NCBI GenBank assembly: GCA_038747915.1
Contig: JBCDJJ010000060.1
Span: 1-23,074, forward strand
Source: JBCDAP01 sp038747915
GTDB taxonomy: Bacteria; Planctomycetota; Phycisphaerae; Phycisphaerales; UBA1924
Reading direction: 5' to 3'
DNA: 23,074 nt
Below, piece after piece: positions 7,882 through 16,220 of the stretch. A model generated the notes under the pieces. The model was not told the origin of the DNA. It made no database searches and saw nothing but the letters and a program-made list of their open reading frames with translations. The position numbers were made by a program, and so were the translations under genes. Numbering within the stretch: position 1 is the first letter of the stretch; each line of letters opens with the position of its first letter.

Positions 7882-8742
7882 CTAGCTCGAATCGCTGGGG
7901 ACCCCGATCGCCTCGAGAACTGCTGCATACGCCCGGCGCTCACCCTCGAAGCCGAGCTCCCCTTCGCGCAGCCCACCGACGATCACCCGAAACAACACCG
8001 CGCGGAGCACAAGCTGATCGAACGACTCGTCATCTCGCCCGCTCACCATCACCTCCGGGTTGGATCCGCCCCACGCGACCGCATCGGCCAGCAGGATCGC
8101 GGACGCGTACTCACCCGGTCGCCATGCGGGTGAGAAGTCGATGAAGCCGGGCGCGAGGCCGGGTGCGAACAGGAGATTGCCGCCGCCCGGATCACTATGG
8201 ATCAGTTGATCGGGGAGATCGATCGGCTCGAGGGGCACCCGGAGCTGTTCGAGCCGGTCAGCGACCGGTGGGCCGAGGTGGGCATCAATCGGCACCTCTC
8301 CCCATGCGATCGCGTCCGCCACGCGCCAGGCATCCCGCTGCGACCCACGCAGCACGTGCTCGGCCTCACGCGTGGCCACCCGCTTCAGCGCGCGATGCAT
8401 CGCGCGGCATGCCGCCAGCGCCTCCCGTTCGCGGCCGCGGACACCCGGCTCGCCCTCGATAAAGCGTGTCGCGAACCAACCATCCACGATCCACCGGCCG
8501 TCCGTTGCGCGCACAGGGTGCGCCAGGCGAACGTCCCGCGGGCTGATCTCCGACAGGCACGGCGCGACCGCTGGCCACGCCTCATCGCCGCCACGTTTGA
8601 GGACGACATCCCCGCACCGAACCACCGGCGCTCGGCCGCGTTGAAGCACGAAGACATCTCCTCCCAGCGCAAAGCACTCGAGCACGGGAGTCACCGAGCT
8701 GAGAATAGAGTCGTCGCCGGCAGCGCGGAGACGACCGCTCAC
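7882..8742 (-). CDS. Aminoglycoside phosphotransferase-like kinase family protein
   Basis: The product is 286 residues with the protein-kinase-like fold of the APH family, which phosphorylates small molecules with ATP. The candidate ATP-binding lysine is in VVLKRGG (Lys49). The catalytic loop is LIHSDPGGGN (His182, Asp184, Asn189, spaced HxDxxxxN), and the metal-binding aspartate is in IDFSPAWRPGEYA (Asp202). The IDFSPxWRP signature recalls a subgroup first defined in actinobacteria. The substrate cannot be read from the sequence, and antibiotic resistance should not be assumed. It starts at GTG 8742, overlapping the folE2 stop as GTGA. This coupling hints at a link to folate or pterin metabolism, but it may only reflect shared expression. 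The double-hairpin repeat follows the stop. Confidence 0.8.
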   Translation of the reverse strand: MSGRLRAAGDDSILSSVTPVLECFALGGDVFVLQRGRAPVVRCGDVVLKRGGDEAWPAVAPCLSEISPRDVRLAHPVRATDGRWIVDGWFATRFIEGEPGVRGREREALAACRAMHRALKRVATREAEHVLRGSQRDAWRVADAIAWGEVPIDAHLGPPVADRLEQLRVPLEPIDLPDQLIHSDPGGGNLLFAPGLAPGFIDFSPAWRPGEYASAILLADAVAWGGSNPEVMVSGRDDESFDQLVLRAVLFRVIVGGLREGELGFEGERRAYAAVLEAIGVPSDSS

Positions 8743-9545
8743 GCGTCCCGCTTATCGCGGGTGAGCTGGGCGTACGCGTCGTGATTGTGGATCGATTCGT
8801 AGTTTGTCGAGCTGATGGTGTACCACCGGACTCGCTCGTCCGTGTCGAGCGTGATCGCGAGATCGCGGACGATGTCCTCCACGAACTTGGGGTTATCGAA
8901 GGCCGCCTCGGTGACGAATTTCTCATCCGGACGCTTCAGCTGCGGGTAGACCTCGCACGACGCCGAACGCTCGAGCATCTCGGCGAGGTCCTCGATCCAC
9001 AGCTCGCCCTCGAAGCGGACCGACGCCTCGATAAAGCACCGCTGATTGTGCGCACCGTAGGCGGAGATCTCCTTCGAGCACGGGCACAGGCTCGTCGCGG
9101 GGGCACCAACGGTCAGCACGAAGTCCTCGTGATTGTTGGATTCCGCGGTGATCTTCACCTTGTAATCCATGAGCCCGGTTCGCCCGGTGACCGGCGCCGA
9201 CTTGGGGATGAAGTAAGTGAACTCGACCTCGATGTGCGCATCCTCGGCGTCCAGCTTGTCCTTGATCTCGCGAGCGACCTCGAGCACGCAGTCGGGCGTG
9301 AGCGGCTGGCCCACGTCACCGAGCACCTCCAGGAAGCGGCTCATATGCGTGCCCTTCTGGTGGTGGGGCAACGAGACATACATATTGACCGAGCTGGTGG
9401 CGGTCTGCGTGCCGCCATCGCGCGTCTTCAGGGTCATGGGAAAGGCGACGCTCTTCACCCCGACCTTGTCGATCGCGATCGACCGGCGGTCCGGCGAGGA
9501 TTGAACGTCTGGGATGGCGTCGCTCATGGTGGCAGTGGTGCCCAT
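8739..9545 (-). CDS. folE2: GTP cyclohydrolase IB (FolE2)
   Basis: FolE2 converts GTP to 7,8-dihydroneopterin triphosphate, the entry step for tetrahydrofolate and, in many bacteria, for queuosine. It replaces the zinc enzyme FolE and can use metals other than zinc. The product is 268 residues, close to the family norm (about 260-300). Diagnostic motifs are SLPHHQKGTHMSRF (58-71), the active-site cysteine region SLCPCSKEIS (152-161, Cys154/Cys156), GAHNQRC (164-170, His166) and KFVTEAAFDNPKFVEDIVRD (209-228, with the acidic metal ligand). The start is the ATG at 9545, with only a weak purine run upstream; an ATG at 9527 is an equal alternative. The 3' end overlaps the kinase gene by 4 nt. Confidence 0.95.
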   Translation of the reverse strand: MGTTATMSDAIPDVQSSPDRRSIAIDKVGVKSVAFPMTLKTRDGGTQTATSSVNMYVSLPHHQKGTHMSRFLEVLGDVGQPLTPDCVLEVAREIKDKLDAEDAHIEVEFTYFIPKSAPVTGRTGLMDYKVKITAESNNHEDFVLTVGAPATSLCPCSKEISAYGAHNQRCFIEASVRFEGELWIEDLAEMLERSASCEVYPQLKRPDEKFVTEAAFDNPKFVEDIVRDLAITLDTDERVRWYTISSTNYESIHNHDAYAQLTRDKRDA

Positions 9546-9616
9546 CTTCGGGTCTCGGTCTCGTGGGGGTTATGGGTTCGTACGCCCTGGCGGACGGATG
9601 CGAGCGTAGGTGGTGA

Positions 9617-10495
9617 TCACGCCTCGGCGTTCACTGTAGGGCGAGCCGCCAGGGCGGGTGAGACCACGGGCTCGGACTCCACCGTGGAGACCCACCACCA
9701 CGCCAAGGACCCGCCCACCAACGCCCCAGCCAGCCAGTCGATAGGCATGACCGCAACAAGACCCGCTGGTGAGCCCAGCGCGGCGCTCGACCCCGGGCCG
9801 AGCATCACCGAGACGTGCGCCCACCCGACCACAGAACCCAGAAGTGGCATCCAGGCCACCGCGAGCGCGCTGCGTCCGGTGACTCGGAGCACCACGCCGC
9901 AGCTCAGCGCACCAATCGAGGCCGCTGCGAACCCCTGGCCCGGCAGCGCACTCGTGGCAACGATGTGCGCCACCACGAGCCCGCTCGCCACACCCAGGGC
10001 ATTCAGCGCCAGGGCTGGCCACCCTCCCGAGCGGACGCGGTGTGGGGGCGCGGCGCGGAACCAAAGAAACGCGGCGAGCGAGGCGATCGCGCCTTCGAGG
10101 ATGAGGCGCGGCGCGATGGCCGTGGCATCCGAGCGGATGAGCTCGTCCAGGCGGCCGCTTACGAGCGCCGCCCAGGCGAGCACGAGGCCCGCGCTGAGCC
10201 GCGCGACCATCGGACGACCGAGCCGCGCCGCGGGCAGAGCCACCAGCACCGCGAGCAGGATCGAGAGCGCACCGAGCAGCGGATTGCGGAGCGTCTCGAA
10301 GCCACCGACTCGGCCGACGATTGCTGTGGCAGCGTGACCACCGTCGGCCCCGCGCATGGCCGACCAGAGCACTCCCGCCACCGGCCCCGCGACCGTCAAC
10401 GCCAGGACGGGTGAGGTGAGCGCGAGCACGCGGCGACGAGGCGTGGCCGCACGCTCACGCGGGGTCACGGTTCGCACCAGGGATCCAGAGCACAT
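9617..10495 (-). CDS. Polytopic membrane protein of unknown function
   Basis: About 292 residues with some eight hydrophobic segments, including LLGALSILLAVLVALPAA, LSAGLVLAWAALVSG, LALNALGVASGLVVAHIVA and IDWLAGALVGGSLAWWWV; the rest is short loops rich in Arg and Gly. I recognise no family. The product is very rich in Ala, Leu and Val, and no charged motif suggests a transporter site. The start is uncertain. The ATG at 10495 overlaps the adenosyltransferase gene by 41 nt, and in-frame GTG codons at 10510, 10477, 10468 and 10429 are alternatives; the first membrane segment begins only after residue 20. The overlap suggests it is expressed together with the adenosyltransferase. A role in cobalamin handling would be speculation. 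Confidence 0.7.
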   Translation of the reverse strand: MCSGSLVRTVTPRERAATPRRRVLALTSPVLALTVAGPVAGVLWSAMRGADGGHAATAIVGRVGGFETLRNPLLGALSILLAVLVALPAARLGRPMVARLSAGLVLAWAALVSGRLDELIRSDATAIAPRLILEGAIASLAAFLWFRAAPPHRVRSGGWPALALNALGVASGLVVAHIVATSALPGQGFAAASIGALSCGVVLRVTGRSALAVAWMPLLGSVVGWAHVSVMLGPGSSAALGSPAGLVAVMPIDWLAGALVGGSLAWWWVSTVESEPVVSPALAARPTVNAEA

Positions 10496-11045
10496 CGCCG
10501 CCGCCGGCACGGTTGACGACGCGTGCGAGCACGAACAGGAGATCGCTCAGCCGGTTGAGGTAGACGAGGGTGTCGGGGTTGGTGCGGTCGGGATCATCGA
10601 GCACGAGACGCGCGACGAGCCGCTCGGCGCGCCGGGTGACGGTGCGGGCGAGGTGGAGCGACGCTGCGGCACGCGAGCCGCCCGGGAGGATGAACGATGA
10701 GAGTGGCTCGAGCGGCTCGTTGAACGCATCGATCTGGGCTTCGACCGCTGCCACCTGCTCGGGCGTCACACGGAGTCGCTCACCGGCTTTCTCGTTTGCA
10801 TCGAGCGGCACGCACAGATCGGCGCCAACATCGAAGAGATCATTTTGTGCGCGCGCCAGCGCATCGTCGATCACGTTGTGGGCGTCGTCGAGGTCGGCGC
10901 GGGCGACGCCGATCGCTGCGTTGGCCTCGTCGACCGTGCCGTACGCCTCGACGCGGAGCGTGCCCTTGGGCACCGTGCTGCCGTCGCCGAGCATCGTCGT
11001 GCCGGTGTCACCGGTCTTGGTGTAGATCTTCGAGAGCCGAACCAT
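10455..11045 (-). CDS. PduO-type cob(I)alamin adenosyltransferase
   Basis: The enzyme transfers the 5'-deoxyadenosyl group of ATP to cob(I)alamin or cobyrinate diamide to make the active coenzyme. The product is 196 residues, cytoplasmic, and a trimer in known relatives. Family motifs are the N-terminal ATP-binding KIYTKTGDTGTT (6-17), RVEAYGTVDEANAAIG (31-46), NDLFDVGADLCVP, SFILPGGSRAAA, TRRAERLVARL and the C-terminal YLNRLSDLLFVLARVVN. The ATG at 11045 is chosen; a GTG one codon earlier is possible. GAGGGGG lies about 11 nt upstream. It follows the prolyl isomerase gene by 42 nt and overlaps the membrane protein gene. No other cobalamin biosynthesis gene is nearby. Confidence 0.93.
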   Translation of the reverse strand: MVRLSKIYTKTGDTGTTMLGDGSTVPKGTLRVEAYGTVDEANAAIGVARADLDDAHNVIDDALARAQNDLFDVGADLCVPLDANEKAGERLRVTPEQVAAVEAQIDAFNEPLEPLSSFILPGGSRAAASLHLARTVTRRAERLVARLVLDDPDRTNPDTLVYLNRLSDLLFVLARVVNRAGGGDVLWIPGANRDPA

Positions 11046-11087
11046 CACCGGTGTGGCCCCCTCGATGGGTATGCGATCACCGTGCGG

Positions 11088-13148
11088 TCACTCTGACTCT
11101 TCTTGCTCGGCCGGCTCGGCCATGCCCGCGTCCGCGGGTGCCACCGCGGGCGGCTCCTCCGCACGCTGAGTGACCTCGAGCAGCTCCACCTCGAAGAGCA
11201 GCGTCGAGTTCGGGGGGATCCGACCGGTGCCGCGCGGGCCGTACGCCAGCTCCGGCGGGATGATGAACCACGCCTTTTCGCCCGGTGCCATGGTGGCTAC
11301 GCCGCGGGTCCACCCCTGGATCACCTGGTTGAGCCCGAACTCGGTGCCCTCGTCGCCGCGGGAGTAGGAGCTGTCGAACTCGGTGCCGTCGGTGAGTTGA
11401 CCGCGGTAATGCACACGCACGCGGTCGGTCGCGGCCGGCGGCTCGCCGGCGCCCTCGGTTAGGACGAGCTTCCACAGTCCGTCGCCGAGGTCTTCGCCGT
11501 TGTCGACAGGCAGGTCGCGGTCACGGAGCAGGGTGAGCGCATCGTTGAACGATTCCTGCTGAGCGAGGGCCTGCTGCTCCTCAAACTCAGCATCGAAGGC
11601 GGCGACCTCGTCCTCGGTGAGCACGTCGAAGTCCATGATGAGCGTCGAGTACGGGGGGATCAGCCGGTCGCCGCGCCGATCGAGGCCGAGTTGGTAGGGC
11701 ACGATAAGCAGTCGACGCTCGCCCGGACGCACACCCTCGAGGCCCGACTCCATGCCGGGCAGCGTGGAGATCGCGAGCGGCATGTACTGCGGGCCGTTGG
11801 GCTGCTCCGAGGTATGGCCCTCGAAGCCCTCCGCGGTCCACATGCGGAAGGTCATCGGGACGCGGGCGGTGCCATCGGTGATGGGCTCGGCGGACTCGTC
11901 GGCAGCCTCGAGCGTCTTCACCCAGATACCGTCTTCCTTGGTCTCGCCGCCCTCGATGTCGTAGCCGAGCGCCGCGGCGGTCTCGAGCGCGATCGAGAGC
12001 ATCGAGTTGTTGTACTGCTGCTGCGACTCTTCGAACGCGGCGCGGTTCTCGGCCTGCTGCTCGTCGTTGAGCAGTTCGACGGTCGCGATCACGGCGCTGC
12101 CAGCGGGGAGACCGCCACGGGCCGTGTCGCCGTACGCCAGGTCGGAGGGGATCACCATCCAGCGCTCGCCGCCGGGCTTCATTGTCGTGAGGCCCTCGGT
12201 CCACCCCTGCATGCGCGGGATGGAGACGACCATCTCCATCGGCTCACCGAAGGCGTTGCCGTGGGAGCCGAACCGGAGTTCACCGGTCTCGTCCCAGACC
12301 TTGAAGTGGATCACGACCTCGTCCGTCTCGAGCGGTGAGTCACCCTCGCCCTCGACCACGTCGTAGACCCACATGCCCGAGTCGGTGAAGTCGCCGAGTT
12401 CGCGGGTGATGCCAAGGTCACCTTCGAGCACCGAGAAGGCCTCGGCGAGTTCGGCGATGCGCTCCTGGCGACGCTGCTCGGCGAGGGCGCGGGCCGCTGC
12501 CTCTTGCTCGGCGACGGCCGCGGCACGGTCGGACTCGGAGGCCATCCGCACATCGGTGATCACCACCGGCTCCACCGGGACATTGCGGAACGGCGTGAGG
12601 TATCCATCGACCTCGCGGTTGCCGACCTCGACCCCGCCGATCGAGTCGACGACCGCCATGCCGGAGATCACCTCGCCGAACACGGCGTAGCCCTTCCCAT
12701 CTTGCTGGGCGACATCGAGATTCCGGTTGTCGGAGAGGTTGATGTAGAACTGGTTCGTGGCCGAGTCGACGTTGCCACCGGTGCGGGCCATCGCGACGTG
12801 TCCGCGTCTGTTGCCAAGACCGGTCGGCCACTCGTTGATGATGGGCTCGGTGGTCGGCCGCGGCGTCATGTCGGGCTCGTACCCGCCGCCCTGGACCACA
12901 TAGTCCTTGACGACGCGGTGGAAGATCGTTCCGTCGTACAGGTCGCGCTCGACGTACCCGAGGAAGTTCTCGACGGTGGTGGGTGCCGCATCGGGGTGAA
13001 GCTCGATCAGCAGCAGGCCCGCCGATGTCTCGACCGCGACCACGGGGCGCTCGGGCTCGACAGCCGGTGCCTCGGCGTTCTGAGCCGACGCAGCAGAGAC
13101 GGTGGCGACCGAGGCGGCGATCGCAGCAAGACGGCGAAGCAGGTCCAT
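11088..13148 (-). CDS. Exported multidomain prolyl isomerase: cyclophilin plus three FKBP-like domains
   Basis: The product is 686 residues. A signal peptide (MDLLRRLAAIAASVATVSAASA, cleavage near residue 22) places it in the periplasm or outside. Residues about 35-200 form a cyclophilin domain with the catalytic arginine motif IFHRVV (Arg78), VVQGGG and NQFYIN. A coiled-coil-like segment (204-240) leads to FKBP-like domain 1 (about 255-360; GW and LAYG kept, the FD pair lost) and domain 2 (about 405-512; GW, FD and the LAYG tyrosine lost). Domain 3 (about 555-660) is canonical: VHYRG, FDSS (591-594), VIQGW (609-613), LAYG (634-637) and IPPNSTLLFEVELL. So one cyclophilin and one FKBP site look active, and two FKBP modules look like chaperone or binding modules. 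A short acidic tail ends the protein. The start is set by AGGAG 7 nt before the ATG at 13148. Confidence 0.92.
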   Translation of the reverse strand: MDLLRRLAAIAASVATVSAASAQNAEAPAVEPERPVVAVETSAGLLLIELHPDAAPTTVENFLGYVERDLYDGTIFHRVVKDYVVQGGGYEPDMTPRPTTEPIINEWPTGLGNRRGHVAMARTGGNVDSATNQFYINLSDNRNLDVAQQDGKGYAVFGEVISGMAVVDSIGGVEVGNREVDGYLTPFRNVPVEPVVITDVRMASESDRAAAVAEQEAAARALAEQRRQERIAELAEAFSVLEGDLGITRELGDFTDSGMWVYDVVEGEGDSPLETDEVVIHFKVWDETGELRFGSHGNAFGEPMEMVVSIPRMQGWTEGLTTMKPGGERWMVIPSDLAYGDTARGGLPAGSAVIATVELLNDEQQAENRAAFEESQQQYNNSMLSIALETAAALGYDIEGGETKEDGIWVKTLEAADESAEPITDGTARVPMTFRMWTAEGFEGHTSEQPNGPQYMPLAISTLPGMESGLEGVRPGERRLLIVPYQLGLDRRGDRLIPPYSTLIMDFDVLTEDEVAAFDAEFEEQQALAQQESFNDALTLLRDRDLPVDNGEDLGDGLWKLVLTEGAGEPPAATDRVRVHYRGQLTDGTEFDSSYSRGDEGTEFGLNQVIQGWTRGVATMAPGEKAWFIIPPELAYGPRGTGRIPPNSTLLFEVELLEVTQRAEEPPAVAPADAGMAEPAEQEESE

Positions 13149-13155
13149 CAGAGTT

Positions 13156-13160
13156 CTCCT
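13156..13160 (-). promoter_or_regulatory. Ribosome binding site of the multidomain prolyl isomerase gene
   Basis: AGGAG on the minus strand lies 7 nt before the ATG at 13148. It decides this start over two upstream in-frame starts, which would put extra polar and Pro/Gly-rich residues ahead of the signal peptide. Confidence 0.8.
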
Positions 13161-13286
13161 CATACACGCGCCCGGTCCGGGCAGCACTCGCCCGATGGGG
13201 CCGGGCACAGATCGACGCAGAACGGCGGAAGCGGACTGTAGCAGGCAGACTCGACCACTTCATCTGGGGTCGGCGACCGGGCGGCG

Positions 13287-14390
13287 TCAGAGCCGAGCCG
13301 TGCTCCGCGCGAAGATCGCGTGCCCGACCACGAAGCCGCCCACGCCCGTACCAATCAGCAGCGTCAGGGGTTGCGAGAGGTCCGCCCAGGTGGACCGACG
13401 CCAGGTGGCAGCTTCGAGCGCCTCGATCGCCCAGCGCGCCGGGCTCAGGGCGCCCGCCTGCTGAAGCCATTCGGGCATGAATGCCACGGGGAGCATGGCC
13501 CCGCCGCTCATGGCCAGCACGAGCACGATGGCCCACGCGATCTGGCCGGCGGCCGCGCGCCGAGACGAGAGCGTGGCGACCAGCATCATGAGCCCCGCTG
13601 AGGCGATCGCTGCGGCAATCAGGGCCGCACCGGCCTGGGCCGGATGTGCGACCGGGACGCCGAGCCAGATCGTGCCGATCGCTGCGAGTGCAAGGCCGGT
13701 CGTGCCAGCGACCGCGGCGCACGCCAGGGCCTTCCCTAAAATGACCGCGTGGAATCCAACTGGGGCGGCTCGGAGCCGTGCGAGGGTTCCGGCCCGCCGC
13801 TCTGCGACCATCGATGCCCCAAAGGTGGCCGCGCATGCGAGCACCGCCCAGACCACCGCCTGCGGAAAACTGAGCGAGAAGCCCGACTCGGGCGGCGTCA
13901 CGCCGCCGCGCCAGGTGAGCTCCACACGGACCGGAGGCTGGCCCGCGACATCGCGCGACGCGGGAAGATCTCGATGCAGCGTGGCCTGCCAGGACGCTGC
14001 CCGCACCGCCGACTTGACGATCGCCCCCTCCGCGATCCGCCGCGGATCGAGTTCCACGCTGATCAACGTCTGTGGCAGCTCCCCCGGAGTGCCCATCCTC
14101 GGGAGCGTGAGATCGTCGGGGAGACGGAGCACCGCGTCCGCCGGTTCGCCGGGCTCGGCGAACTCGATCGCGGGGTGAGCGAGGAGCTCGTCTCGCACCA
14201 GCGAGGCGTCGCCCGAGTCACCACCGATGACCGCGACCGTGGCGTGGTGCGGGGGGGCCACCTCCGACACCACCATGCCGTAGAAGAGCCCGAAGCCGAG
14301 TGGGAACAGGAGCGTGAAGGCCAGCGCCGTCCGGTCCAGCACGAGGCGGTGCAGGTCATTGATCGCGATGAGCAGGGCGGTGCGGATCAC
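13287..14390 (-). CDS. ABC-2 type transporter permease
   Basis: The product is 367 residues and forms the membrane part of an exporter with the ATPase encoded just upstream. The layout is typical of ABC-2 permeases of the ABCB/YhgE-NatB/DrrB kind: one membrane helix near the N-terminus (about 22-42, LAFTLLFPLGFGLFYGMVV), a large extracytoplasmic domain (about 45-185), then five hydrophobic segments, including AVVWAVLACAATFGASMVAERRAGTLARLR with the charged coupling stretch ERRAGTLARLR. LSPARWAIEAL matches the family region before the last helix. The start is GTG 14390, which overlaps the ATPase stop as GTGA; the open frame further upstream is out-of-frame ATPase sequence. The substrate is unknown. 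A 138-nt gap separates its stop from the prolyl isomerase gene. Confidence 0.88.
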   Translation of the reverse strand: MIRTALLIAINDLHRLVLDRTALAFTLLFPLGFGLFYGMVVSEVAPPHHATVAVIGGDSGDASLVRDELLAHPAIEFAEPGEPADAVLRLPDDLTLPRMGTPGELPQTLISVELDPRRIAEGAIVKSAVRAASWQATLHRDLPASRDVAGQPPVRVELTWRGGVTPPESGFSLSFPQAVVWAVLACAATFGASMVAERRAGTLARLRAAPVGFHAVILGKALACAAVAGTTGLALAAIGTIWLGVPVAHPAQAGAALIAAAIASAGLMMLVATLSSRRAAAGQIAWAIVLVLAMSGGAMLPVAFMPEWLQQAGALSPARWAIEALEAATWRRSTWADLSQPLTLLIGTGVGGFVVGHAIFARSTARL

Positions 14391-15115
14391 GATGACCGCG
14401 ATCCGTTGGCGGTGAGCTGCATGAACAGTCGTTCGAGTTCTCCGGCTTTGAGCTCGCCGAGCTGTTCGTCGCGCGCCGACCGCTCGGAGATGATGCGCCC
14501 GCCGTGGAGGATGAGCACGCGATGGCAGAGTCGCTCGGCCTCGTCGAACAACTGGGTTGTGAACAGCACCGCCACACCGTCCGCCGCGAGCTGATGCACC
14601 AGCTCGAGCACCGCGGCGCGCGCGTGCGGGTCGAGACCGGCGGTCGGCTCGTCGAGCACAAGCAGCCGCGGCGCGTGCGCCAACGATGCGGCGATGTGCG
14701 CCCGCCGTTTGAGCCCGAGCGAGAGGCGGCCGACGCGGTCGGTGGCACGGTCGGCGAGACCCACTCGCTCGATGGCCCGGTGCATCGAGGCGTTGATCGC
14801 GCGGCGTTCGCACCCCGGGAGGGATGCGAAGAGACGGATGTTCTGCCGGACCGTGAGATCCTCGTAGAGCCCGATCTGCTGGGTCACGAGTCCGAGCGGG
14901 CGTCGGGCGCGCGGGCTCTTGGGATCGGCGCCGTTGATGCGGACCGTGCCGGCATCGGGGCCGAGCAAACCCGTCGCGGCAGCGATCGCGGTCGATTTCC
15001 CGGCACCGTTCGGACCGAGCAGGCCGACGATCTCACCGGGCGCGACATCGAAGCTCACGCGATCCAGCGCGCGTCGCTCGGCGTAGCGAACCTCGACCTC
15101 TCGAAAGCTCAGCAC
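14387..15115 (-). CDS. ABC transporter ATP-binding protein (DrrA/NatA-like)
   Basis: The product is 242 residues and couples ATP hydrolysis to the permease encoded next to it. Motifs are Walker A GPNGAGKS (34-41), the Q-loop in LVTQQIGLYEDLTV (Gln80), the signature LSLGLKRR (131-138, a variant of LSGGQ), Walker B LLVLDEP (151-157), the D-loop AGLDP, and the switch region LFTTQLFDEAERL. In the switch the usual H-loop His is Gln188; the same Gln is common in DrrA-type drug and antibiotic exporters, which supports that assignment. The start is GTG 15115, 24 nt after the cheB stop, with no clear binding site, so translation may depend on cheB. The position in the chemotaxis operon is unusual. Confidence 0.92.
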   Translation of the reverse strand: MLSFREVEVRYAERRALDRVSFDVAPGEIVGLLGPNGAGKSTAIAAATGLLGPDAGTVRINGADPKSPRARRPLGLVTQQIGLYEDLTVRQNIRLFASLPGCERRAINASMHRAIERVGLADRATDRVGRLSLGLKRRAHIAASLAHAPRLLVLDEPTAGLDPHARAAVLELVHQLAADGVAVLFTTQLFDEAERLCHRVLILHGGRIISERSARDEQLGELKAGELERLFMQLTANGSRSS

Positions 15116-15139
15116 GCGGTCAGGGTACGCGCAGCTCGC

Positions 15140-16195
15140 TCATGCCGCCTGGGCGCGGGCCGATGCGGCCGCCCGTGCCAGCACGGACGCGAGCTGATCG
15201 GGGTCGCCGGCACCGCTCGCGATGTCGTTGTCGACCACCGCGCGGGGCATGCCGTAGACGACGCTCGACGACTCGTTCTGCGCCACGATGGTCCCGCCCC
15301 GGTCGACGAGTTCACGGGCGCCGATCACTCCGTCCTCGCCCATGCCCGTCAGCACGAAGCCGAGCACGGAGCCCCGGATCGCTTTGGAGATGGTGTCGAA
15401 CAGCACGTTGACCGATGGGAAATAAGTGGTGTCCTCGGGCAACCGGTTGACTGTGGCGCGGAGGATTCCGCCCGCGCGTTGGATGTGCGTGTTCGAGCCG
15501 CCGGGGCAGATGTGGACTGTTCCGGGGTCGATCGTGCATCCATCCTCGATGTGACGGACCGGCCGGGCGCAGATGGTGCTGAACCGCTCCGCCATCGACG
15601 CGGTGAAGACGACCGGCATGTGCTGCGCGATCACCATGGGGACCGAGAGCGACTCGGGCACCGCGACGATCAGCTTCTCGAGCACGGGCGGCCCGCCGGT
15701 GCTCGAGCCGACCGCGATGCAACTGAACGGACCGGCATCACCGATGCGCTCGAGCGAGGACGACCGAGCCGTGGCCTTCGACGCGGGCGTGGACGACGTG
15801 CTCGATGCGCGGATGCCGGCGATCAATCGCCTGAGGTGCTGACCGGCGCCGGACATGTCACCGCTCTGCGACGATCCGGCATCCTTCGCGATCACATCGA
15901 TAGCGCCGAGCTTGTACGCCGTGAGGGCCGCCTGCGATCCCTTGGGGGTCTGACTCGAGATGATGACGACCCGGGTCGGGCAGTCGCGCATGATGCGACG
16001 GAGCGCGGTGAGGCCATCGACGCCCGGCATCTCGACATCGAGGGTGACGAGGTCGGGCTTGAGCTCAGCGGTCATCGAGACCGCTTGCTCGCCATCGCGC
16101 GCAAAGCCGACGACCTCGACATCCGGATCGGAATCGAGGGCGGAGCGAAGGGCCTTACGCATGAACGCGGAATCGTCGACGATCAGAACTCGCAT
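15140..16195 (-). CDS. cheB: Chemotaxis protein-glutamate methylesterase CheB
   Basis: CheB removes methyl groups from (and can deamidate) receptor glutamates when phosphorylated by CheA, giving adaptation. The product is 351 residues. The N-terminal receiver domain (1-125) has Asp7/Asp8 and the phosphoacceptor Asp53 in TLDVEMPGVDGL, plus Lys104. A Ser/Thr/Ala linker (130-150) leads to the methylesterase domain with the Ser-His-Asp triad: Ser165 in AVGSSTGGPP, His192 in AQHMP and Asp288 in LTGMGEDG, almost the same spacing as in E. coli (164/190/286). The ATG at 16195 is chosen because it opens directly on MRVLIVDDS with GAGAAG upstream; the 37 residues before it are non-coding. It follows the FapA-family gene by 25 nt. 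Receptors must be encoded elsewhere. Confidence 0.97.
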   Translation of the reverse strand: MRVLIVDDSAFMRKALRSALDSDPDVEVVGFARDGEQAVSMTAELKPDLVTLDVEMPGVDGLTALRRIMRDCPTRVVIISSQTPKGSQAALTAYKLGAIDVIAKDAGSSQSGDMSGAGQHLRRLIAGIRASSTSSTPASKATARSSSLERIGDAGPFSCIAVGSSTGGPPVLEKLIVAVPESLSVPMVIAQHMPVVFTASMAERFSTICARPVRHIEDGCTIDPGTVHICPGGSNTHIQRAGGILRATVNRLPEDTTYFPSVNVLFDTISKAIRGSVLGFVLTGMGEDGVIGARELVDRGGTIVAQNESSSVVYGMPRAVVDNDIASGAGDPDQLASVLARAAASARAQAA

Positions 16196-16220
16196 GTGAC
16201 TTCTCACTAGGACGGTCGGT

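Noticed and set aside
8781..10337. 518-codon open frame on the plus strand
   Set aside because: It is antisense to folE2 and the membrane protein gene; the second half is Ser/Thr/Arg-rich shadow sequence.
14391..14813. N-terminal extension of the permease frame
   Set aside because: The stretch is an out-of-frame reading of the ATPase gene. The GTG at 14390 overlapping the ATPase stop explains the true start.
14504..16210. 568-codon open frame on the plus strand
   Set aside because: It is antisense to the ABC ATPase gene and cheB.
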